64,000 nucleotides of DNA from contig CM067366.1 in NCBI GenBank assembly GCA_034401795.1, positions 78,979,470 to 79,043,469 on the forward strand, read 5' to 3'. The position numbers were made by a program, and so were the translations under genes. The stretch is from Chaetoderma sp. LZ-2023a (taxonomy: Eukaryota; Mollusca; Caudofoveata; Chaetodermatida; Chaetodermatidae). Under the pieces are notes generated by a model, which was given only the letters and a program-made list of their open reading frames with translations, made no database searches and was not told the DNA's origin. Numbering within the stretch: position 1 is the stretch's first letter; every line of letters starts with the position of its first letter. This document shows, piece after piece, positions 55,891 to 64,000 of the stretch.

Positions 55891-56175
55891 TTAACCCCTA
55901 TGACAAATTCTTTTTTTTTGGGGGTGGGGGGGGGGTGGGTGGTATTAACAATGTCGTGGTCAGGCTGACTATAACTGGTCTTCGAAGTGGTCTTAAGGAA
56001 TGGCCATTTCCAGATAAAGAGAGCACTTTTGAGAATTTATGACTGGAATACCCGACTCAATAACTGAGCCAGTTATTTCAGTTGTAAATTAAAAAAGATA
56101 GTTTTCTCTTGGACTGCAAATGGGCATTCAATAAACAAATATTTATATCTTCTTGACCAAATTAGACCATTATTT
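55891..56175. mobile_element. Hairpin MITE family A, diverged copy
   Basis: Starts TTAACCCCTATGACAAA, has a poly-T/G expansion near 55912-55940, the stem TGACTGGAATACCCGACTC / GAGCCAGTTATTTCAGTTG, and ends near AGACCATTATTTAA. Confidence 0.65.
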
Positions 56176-56576
56176 AATTATTTTCAGGGAACATAGTGAA
56201 TATTGGAAACCTTTTTGAAAGTTCACACACATGTGAGTCACTGTTAATTGGGTTTATGGCTATAGTCATAAATCTAGTTATTTTCTCATATCATAACATT
56301 ACATCGTGTCACGTAAATGTGTCCCTATTTCATGCCATCCGGAAATCTTTTACTGGATCCAGCTGATGAATTTCAGTGACTGTGGTGACAAAGCAGTTTT
56401 GTAACTTGTATCAAATGTCAAAATTCACGTGCACTGGTCTTGTGAGTGTCCAGACCGCTGATCCTTTAAATGTTATTAAAGTGTATCACATTTGGATACA
56501 TGGAGAAGAGACGCGCTATGTGGTTGCCACTCAATAGTTGAGGCCTACCACATATAATGTCAAATGGCACTGTTTC

Positions 56577-57905
56577 CAGCCAAAGTAAGTTGAAATTAGT
56601 CAAGCATCTGTCAAGTGGTTAATGAGGATTAGCGTTTTGACAATTTCCAGTTAATTTTTCATAAAATATAAGGTTTTCACTAAAATAACTTGTCTAACCA
56701 AAATTTTTTATACAAGTTCTGACGGGTAACCCATGGGGTCCTTCCAGCCAAAGTAAGTTGAAATCCGCCAAGCGGTTAACGAGGAGTAGCATTTTGAAAC
56801 TGTCCGTTAAATTTTTCATAAAATCAAATATGTTCATGCACAAAAATTGACCAATCAAAATTCTGTATAGAAATTCTGAACATGAAAACATTAGGGTCCT
56901 CCACGCCAAATTAGTTTGAAATCTGCCAAGCGGTTAATAAGTAGCGTTTTGACAATTTCCGACAAATTTTTCATAAAATTTCACCCAAAAAATTGACCAA
57001 TCAAAATTCTGTATAGATGATCTGAAGGCTACCCCAATAGGGTCCTTCCAGCCAAATTAGATTGAAATCCACCAAGCGGTTAATGAGGAGTAACGTTTTT
57101 AAACAAAAGCTGACGGACGGACTAAAGGCGGTCGCTATGCGCATCAGACACTGACTTTGAACTTTTGACCCTAACATGATTGTGTGATGCCGGGTAGTGT
57201 GGCTGCAATGCAACCACGAAGCTCAACATTACGACTTTGCATTTGAACTATGAAGATTGACTTCAAACAAAAAACAAGATGCCCTGTGGCGCTCACCTGG
57301 ACCATTGGCATTTATGATTTTCGGAAAATTCAAGATGGCCACCAAACAACTGTTGAAAGTAAGTTGAAATCCGCCAAGCGGTTAATAAGGAGTAGTGCTT
57401 TGAGAATTTCCAGTAAATTGTTAATAAAATCTATGGTTATCACCAAAAAGACTTGACCGATCACAATTCTGTATACACGTTCTGAAGTCTAGCCCTAATA
57501 GGCTCCTTCCAGCCAAAGTAAGTTGAAATCTGCCAACCCGTTAAAGAGGAATAGCGTTTAGACAATTTTCAGTAAATTTTTCATAAAATCAAAGATTTTC
57601 ACACAAAAGAATCAACCAATCAAAATTCTGCATACCAGTTCTGAAGCCAAAAACATTAGGTCTTTCCAGCTAGATTAGGTTGAAATTTGCCAAAAGGTTA
57701 ATGAGTAGCGTTTTGACAATTTCCGGTAAATTAATCATAAAATCTAAGATTTTCACCCAAAGGTTTGCCATTAAAGATTCTGTATACAAGTTCTGAAGCC
57801 TACCCCCATAGCGTCCTTCCAGCCAAAATTAGTCTGAAATCCGCCAAGAGGTTAATGAGGAGTAGCATTTTTGAACAAAAGTTGACAGATGGACGACGGA
57901 TGCCA
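56577..57905. repeat. Tandem repeat family H, period about 145-165 bp
   Basis: Eight units marked by AAGTAAGTTGAAATCCGCC, AAGCGGTTAATGAGGAGTAG, GACAATTTCCGGTAAATTT and CAATCAAAATTCTGTATAC. Starts are near 56584, 56751, 56910, 57054, 57357, 57515, 57672 and 57824. Two more lie at 58735-58960. Confidence 0.88.
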
Positions 57906-58082
57906 TGCGTCAGTGACCTTGGCCTTTGATCTTTTGACACCAACATCATTGTAAGATGCTGTGTCATTATAAGAAGACATTTGTCCAAGTTTGGGCCCAG
58001 TAAGATTAACCAAACATGAGATATAAACAGAAAAATTGAGCTAAACTGAAGATGGTAAAGCTGAAAAACAAGATTTTCACAA

Positions 58083-58097
58083 AGGTCACAGTGCCCT
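58083..58097. promoter_or_regulatory. Near-consensus nuclear-receptor palindrome
   Basis: AGGTCACAGTGCCCT: one mismatch to the inverted repeat AGGTCA-N3-TGACCT. Function is not shown; it is part of a repeat. Confidence 0.25.
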
Positions 58098-58261
58098 TGA
58101 ACTTTGACCTTAGGACCCTAAGGTCATTGTGTGATTCTGCGTCATTATACAGAAGCATGAGTCCAAGTTTGGGTCCAGTATGATTAACCAAACATGAGAT
58201 ATAACCAGAAACGTTGAGCAAAACGGGCAATGTTGAAGTTGAAAAAACAAGGTTTTTAACA

Positions 58262-58276
58262 AGGTCACAGTGACCT
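58262..58276. promoter_or_regulatory. Perfect AGGTCA-N3-TGACCT palindrome
   Basis: AGGTCACAGTGACCT matches the consensus estrogen-response-type inverted repeat exactly. The site is in repeat family I, so binding in vivo is only a possibility. Confidence 0.35.
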
Positions 58277-58498
58277 TGACCTTTTTTACCCCAGGGTGAT
58301 TGTGTGATGCTGGGTCATTATAAGGATGCATGTGTCCAAGTTTTGGGTTCAGTATGATTAAGCAAACATAAGATATAAACAGAAAAGCTGAGCTAAACAC
58401 AAATTGTCCACCGCCGCTGGATGACGTGCAGGGTATCACAACAGCTTACTTTACTTCATAAAGTAGAGCTAAAAACTGAAAAAACTAGGTTTTTACCA

Positions 58499-58513
58499 AG
58501 GTCACAGTGACCT
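58499..58513. promoter_or_regulatory. Perfect AGGTCA-N3-TGACCT palindrome
   Basis: Second exact copy, 237 bp from the previous one, in the next unit of family I. Confidence 0.35.
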
Positions 58514-59179
58514 TGAACATTGACCTTTTTACCACAATGTCAGTGTGTGAGGCCGTGTTATTACAAGGAAGCTTGTGTCCAAGTTTCGGTCCAGTATGAT
58601 TAACCAAACATGTGATATAAAAACAAAAGTTAAGATAAACACAAATTGACCGCTGCTGCCAACAGCACTGCCACCGGACGATCTGTAGGGTATCACAATA
58701 GCTCGTTTTACTTCGTAAGGTCAAAATCATATTACCACAGTTGAAATCCACCAAGCAGTTAATGAGTAGCATTTTGACAATTTCCGGTAAATCTTTCATA
58801 AAATCTCAGATTTTCACCCAAAGAATTTAACAACCAAAATTCTGTATACAAGTTCAGAAGCCTTCCCAAGGGTCCTTACAGCCAGATTTGGTTGAAATCC
58901 TCCAAGTGGTTAATGAGGAGTAACACTTTTAAACAAAAGTTGATAGATAGACGACAGACGGTTGCCATGCATATCAGGGACCTTGGCCTTTTGACCCAAT
59001 ATCATTGTATGATGCCGTGTCATTATAAGGCCATATATAATATTTAGGACCAGTATGATTAAGCAAACATGAGATATAAACAGAAATGTTGAGCTAAATG
59101 CAAATTGGACATCGATGCCACCACAGATGCTGACTGATGTGCAGGGTAACACAATAGCTTGTTTTACTTCATAAAGTCA

Positions 59180-61108
59180 CGCTAAACATGTACCATGGCA
59201 TGGAGTGCACAGTTTACCTTTTGCATTTTGAATACTTGTCAGTGTCTGTTGTTCATACTTCGCCTTGAATCCACGGCCGACTTGGGTTAAATCCGAGGCA
59301 AACACAAGATTGAGCTCCTGATTTGTGGAGATCAAAAAACGTGGAGGCGGACGACTATTACAATAGGCAACTGTGCAACACATAAGAGAAATGTTGCAGC
59401 ATATTTTATCTGGTATGCATGAAATTTATAAAAATTGGGTGTGACGAGGGAGAGACATCAATTAGTGACCTGATGCCCGTGATCGAATACTGAATTTCAT
59501 CTCTCAAGTTTTGTGTCCTCATACCCTTGGTCATGGAGGGTGGGGTGGTGGGGATGTGGAGGTGGGATTTTTAAACTACCCATAGAGGGAGCACAGTATA
59601 AAAAACCATAGGAAATATATATAGGAAATCATGATGTTCATTACTCAGAATCCAGTAGATGGCTTCTCAGATGATTCTATAGTCAACCCCACCCCTCTGT
59701 TAGAGGGACATCCCATTATAGACCCACCCATAACTGCCCCCAAGACATCGAGTACATGCCCATTACAACAAGGCAATCAATCAATCAATCAATGTTTAGT
59801 ATTGAAATGATAATTTCTAATTGTATATGATTACATACATGTAATAAACACTAGTGGGCCCAGGCTGGCTCGGTTGCCGCGCACGGGAGGACGGGGATCG
59901 CTGCCCGTCAGGGTATCGGGTGTGTTCACTGTCACTTGGGAGCTGCTTGGCTGCCCCTCTACAAATATTTGCTGACCATTGAATTCCAACGTTTAATCAG
60001 AGTTGTCTGGGCAGGACATGACAGCGAACTCGGAAGGCTTTCGGTCTGGTTATTTCACTTATACACTTCAATTATCCTCCTATATTAAATTACTTAGTTC
60101 TACTTTCACATTTTGCATTGGCCTACAGTGAGTGCGAAGAGGAATTTATTTAGGCTTAATCTCTCTCCCTCCCTCCCTCCCTCTCTCTCTCTCTCTCGGG
60201 AAATAAAATATTAGTCGGCTTATACCTAACTTGGTGCGATATCACCAGACACCCCTAAGCAAGCTCTGCCGAAATAGTGGGAAACAAAAATGGATACAGG
60301 GGTGCAAACAGAAACACAAAGCCCATGCATGCACTCACCCCCAACCTTCTTTCTGAATGCAGGAGGGCTATGCCACTTGAGCTAGGAGCTCATCAAGCAG
60401 GCAGAATGATTGGCTGCTTCAAAAGTGTTAGATTACAGGGGGAAGTGAGATGGCCTGGTTAATGCCTGACTGATGATGGTGGAGTCATCGTTCTACTCAC
60501 TTGGGGAACCAGCTGAGATTAGTTTATGTACAGCTATACAATCTGTGACATAAAAAGACAAAAAGGTAAATAGCGCAAATCACATATTGCGTTATCCATC
60601 ACTCAGCGAGCAGGCAAAGCAGCATGAAGGGAGTCTTTGTAGGAGATCCACTTGGAAGTTGGCCGATAAATCTACTCGAGGAGATAGCTATACAGGGAGA
60701 AAGTGCATGTCCTATCGCTTACTTGGCAGCTAAATTCTTTAGGCAAGGAGAGAACTTTTTTCAAAAAGGTAGCTTGTGTGATTTCCTATAGCACAAGGTG
60801 TACAAGGGTAGATGCGGTGTGGCTGGTGTGGGCAATGTAGAATGTTCTCGTCTGACGGACTGAGCGGATAGGACACCAACAGTCTCAGAGCTGGGATGTA
60901 GATTGTTCCAAGAGAGAAAGGGCCTAGAGTGGCCTAGCAGAGCGATCAGCAGTAAGAAACTTCTCAGGTGCTTTCCCAACCTACTTAGGTAAGTATTCAG
61001 ATGTCTCAAAATGCTAACAGTAATAAGGATTGAAACTAGCTTGGATAACTTGTGGCTTGTATACTTTGTATTTGAAAAATAGAAAGCCGCACAACCTAAT
61101 ATAAACAT
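59180..61108. other. Intergenic or intronic stretch, no gene recognised
   Basis: Short ORFs without domains. Contains a CAAT-type run (59773-59792) and the pyrimidine microsatellite at 60160-60197. Nothing else supported. Confidence 0.45.
60160..60197. repeat. CT/CCCT microsatellite
   Basis: CTCTCTCCCTCCCTCCCTCC followed by CT units. Confidence 0.95.
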
Positions 61109-61139
61109 GAGCCATCAGAAGATGGAATATCCACATTCA

Positions 61140-61970
61140 TTGGCCGAGATAGAATTGATAGATGGACAGAGATTCTGAACAGATGGACGGATGTACATAC
61201 AAATGGTGAGCACATGCACATCTGCAGATGATAAAGATACAACGTACCAACTTTCAAAACAATTGCAATTAAACTGTAGGAGTTGCATTGACAAAGCATG
61301 AATGGCATAGATGAAAGGACAGACAGATGGATGGCCATTCTGGATAGATGAATGGACATACAGGTATCTGAACACCATATAACCATCTTCAGGTGGTAAT
61401 GATAACACTTAAAAGTTTGAAAAGGATCACAACCAAACTCTAGGAGTTGTGTTGATAAGAAATGATAGACAGACAGTTAGATGGATGGACATCCTGGACA
61501 AACGAATGGACATACATGCATACAGACAGCACATGGTAATGACAACACTTTACAAGTTTAAAACAAATTGCAACTAAACTGTAGGAGTTGTGTTGACAAT
61601 AAATAGTTGGCAAAGATTGGACAGACAGATAGACAGACAATCTGGACAGACAGATGAACATACAGGCATATGGACAGCACATCTCCTCATCGTAGTTAAA
61701 AAGTTTCAAAAGAATTGTAATTAAGCTATAGGAGTTGCACTGACAAGAAATGGTTGTCAGAGATGGACAGACACACAGATCGACAGACATTCTGAATAGA
61801 TAGATGGATGGATGGCTGTAGAAGCATATGGATAGCACATGCACATCTTCAGGTGGTAATGATTAGCATTATCAAGTTTCAAAAGAATTGCAACTAAACT
61901 GTAGATGTGTTGACAAGAGGTGGACAGATGGACAGACAAAGATAGACGGTTATGCTGATTGCTATATCCC
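61140..61970. repeat. Tandem repeat family J, period about 150 bp
   Basis: Six units with CAACTAAACTGTAGGAGTTG, GTTGACAAGAAATG, GGACAGACAGATGGATGG, ATGGACATACAGGCAT and TCTTCAGGTGGTAATGAT. Open frames on the - strand merely reflect the repeat. Confidence 0.88.
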
Positions 61971-61984
61971 CATATCTTCCAGAC

Positions 61985-62925
61985 CGGGGAGATAAAAAAA
62001 GGCCAGCCCAAATATTACAGTTCCAAAATCATAGTTCAAAGAAATATACGCGAGCACAATGATCTTAGTCACAGATCGCATCCAATACCTGAACAACATG
62101 CTTTCTTTTAAGTCTGGGAGCCAATTTTCCAAAGAGGCCTAGAAAACGGGTTTTGTGCAACACCCACTACACACTTGGTTTGTCACTTTAGGCTGTTTGG
62201 GGGATGTCTTAGGAACAATTCTAGCCCTGATGTACAGTTAAATTCTGGCAGCAACCATATGTGGCAGCCTATTTTCTATCAGGGGGGGGGGGGTGGCGGC
62301 CGATGCGTAAATCTGGAAAAAATCAGTATTTTTCTTCCTCTTCTACTAAAGCTTAAATTCCTCAAACAAATGTTCCTAGCATGTTGAGATAGGCATTAGT
62401 ATTCTTGCTTCAATAGTTCATGTTTTCCAGAAAATAATCATGTGTATTGTTAAAAAACCCGACAAAGTTCCATGAAAATTATCGTTATATTTAAATTTTC
62501 TAATACAATTCTTCAGTAGTCAATCCAAAAAAACAATCAGTGTGTCAAAGCTGATAAATCTGTTAATTCCATATGTCTACTGTTCAGAAAAACAAGTGTT
62601 AACATCCGTTAAATAATCAGTAAATTATTGGCATTACCCTTCCCCAACCCCCCAAATTACAAACAAAATTATCACAAGAAAAGTAGCCTAGATGCCATAT
62701 CTGCCTGTATATTACAATTATACTCAATATTAGCATCAAAAGTGATTGTTTTCAATGTTTTACAATGTCTAGATTAAAAATCAATACTAAAACAAGTTTT
62801 TGCTGACCTTTAAGATGAACAGGATCCCGTTGTGCTGACAGGCACACACTTTACTGCATTACCATGCAGATGTCTTATATCTGCACACAGTCAGCTCAAC
62901 TAGTCCAACTGCGGCTGGGTCCATG
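61985..62925. other. Stretch without recognised features
   Basis: A poly-G run at 62281-62292 and AT-rich sequence. No gene or clear repeat. Confidence 0.5.
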
Positions 62926-62929
62926 GACA

Positions 62930-63972
62930 TTAGGGTGGGTTGGAGAGATCCATCCTCAGTGTTCCAGCCATTACCATCTGGCTTACGTAGAGCTTGTTTG
63001 ACGAGCCGTGACTACTTCCAGATAAATGACTGATAGTTAGCTCGATAGATATGTAGCTTGACACTGTCAGAAGCTGGTGGGAGGCATTCACTCTTCTACC
63101 TTTCCTAACAGAACATCCAATATCTGACTTCATCTGCCGAATCACCAGCTGTCCGATCTGTTGTGTACAGTGAACACACAAACCATTCGTATGCACAAAC
63201 AGTGTCATCTGTTGGCTGAATGATATCTCCCAGCTGCGACACTTGCTTTTGCCACTTTTCATCTCTGCGGAGATGTCTCACAGCTGTCGTCTTTTCAATG
63301 CCACTGAAGGCACTCGTCAAGTCACCTCAAGTGAGTGCATGCAAGGATGGAAGTGCTTTACATACATCTGGACCAATTACCGAAACTATTTTGTGGATTG
63401 TGATGTATCCGTAGCCTTTGCTTCACTCCTGTATGAAACCAAAGTTTCTGGCACATCATTGCGTTGTACGTGTGTATGCATATGACAGCGACGTCTGTGT
63501 CTGGTGACTGCACAATAACCTGTGGGTGATCATATGAAGCATTGTCTGCATGCAGTATAAGCCTTGTATCGGCTTCTTCATGGTCAGACTCCAGTGATGA
63601 GAGTTTTGAGACACATCCACCGAGAACCATCTGGTCACCGAGAGCCAGTTTATCTGGTGCCTCTTGACACCATTGTTCAGAGAGGAAGGCACACATATTC
63701 GCCTTGTTGTTGGGATTCTTGATGTACTTGTCCCATTGTTTGGGTACAGGTGTAGTGGGTCCCAAGATCTTAATTTCTAATGCTTAGATAACCCCCGTCA
63801 CATACGTTCTCCTTGCCTTTATGGAGTTAGGTTGGTGATAGCGATAAAAAATCATGTCAATTCGGTTGCAGCCATTCTCACCAAGTGGTGTCGATATAAT
63901 ATCATAATACTTTTCCACCAGTTGTCCAAATGTCTTGGCGCTGCCAGATCTGATATTATGAACCATAGCCAT
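62930..63972 (-). pseudogene. Broken gene of a repetitive invertebrate family with SDHEEADTR motif
   Basis: Four - strand frames in order from 63972 to 62930. They encode GSAKTFGQLVEKYYDIIST, then SDHEEADTRLILHADNASYD, VIVQSPDTDVAVICIHTYN and GVKQRLRI, then SAFSGIEKTTAVRHLRRDEK and a C-terminal part. The block with EEADTR...H...RSPDTDV and LH..TGCD..SAF..K is shared by a large repetitive, uncharacterised family in cnidarian, mollusc and deuterostome genomes, possibly nuclease-like because of its conserved acidic residues. Here the TGCD position is disrupted by a TGA and the frame changes at least twice. The 5' side may continue beyond the window. Confidence 0.65.
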
Positions 63973-64000
63973 TGCATCTCTGAAATTTGCAGTGGGTAGT

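Larger units (their letters stand above)
57950..59165. repeat. Tandem repeat family I with AGGTCA palindromes
   Basis: Four to five units of 150-240 bp sharing CAAGGTCACAGTGACCTTGA, GGGTCATTATAAGGA, AAGTTTGGGTCCAGTATGAT and AAACATGAGATATAAACAG. They are interleaved with two family H units. Confidence 0.85.

Noticed and set aside
57950..58440. Minus-strand ORFs of 74-109 codons in 57800-58800
   Set aside because: They track the tandem repeat units and repeat the same peptide words; this is not a gene.
59853..59960. GC-rich segment that looked like a tRNA or structured RNA
   Set aside because: No A-box/B-box pair or cloverleaf could be fitted. No other tRNA or rRNA was found in the window by eye.
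61096..62011. Minus-strand cysteine-rich ORFs at 61096-62011
   Set aside because: Produced by the GGACAGACAGATGG repeat units. The Cys and His are regular because the DNA is repetitive.

Overview
This window is animal nuclear DNA: genes are split by GT-AG introns, the DNA is AT-rich, and mobile elements are dense. The mix of DIRS-type tyrosine-recombinase retrotransposons, a Penelope-like element, CR1/I-type non-LTR fragments, TTAA-flanked MITEs and a C-type lectin suggests a marine invertebrate (for example an amphioxus, hemichordate, echinoderm or mollusc). I cannot name the species.

Host genes. The backbone is a TBCK orthologue (TBC domain-containing protein kinase-like) on the + strand. 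Twelve exons between 17573 and 44625 join in perfect phase into 394 codons, covering the N-terminal pseudokinase and the linker toward the TBC domain. A 25-bp exon at 52084-52108 may continue it. The TBC and rhodanese parts are not seen. On the - strand, three phase-compatible exons (55650-55577, 50769-50658, 47244-47181) encode part of a C-type lectin domain. A placeholder gap of exactly 500 N (45678-46177) lies between the two genes.

Layout. 1-3.7 kb: MITE remnants and a 31-bp minisatellite with higher-order structure. 4.6-5.5 kb: a CR1-like remnant and a small internally duplicated ORF. 7.3-12.95 kb: a 1.73-kb, about 99.6% identical inverted repeat around a degenerate DIRS-type gag. 12.98-15.2 kb: a second, older DIRS fragment (gag plus half an RT). 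17.5-44.6 kb: TBCK exons, with introns full of two TTAA-flanked hairpin MITE families and two full-length DIRS elements (25019-32062 and 34484-41519, same orientation as the gene). 44.7-45.7 kb: Penelope-like remnant. 46-62 kb: several tandem-repeat families of about 150 bp, lectin exons, and an hAT-like element with a clear 8-bp target duplication (53143-55273) that carries a nested TA-flanked element. 62.9-64 kb: a broken gene of a repetitive invertebrate family on the - strand.

Most interesting system: the DIRS pair. Each copy has inverted terminal repeats with unequal extensions and an internal 99-bp complementary region that is the exact reverse complement of its own two termini joined at a shared ATT. 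A base difference between the two copies' left ends is mirrored in their internal regions. Both copies inserted at ATT without target duplication, and the pre-insertion sequence can be recognised for both (one inside a non-LTR RNase H remnant, one by a paralogous repeat at 22300 in the same window). A second reading frame stays open for about 2 kb across the RT/RNase H region in both copies and runs into the tyrosine recombinase.
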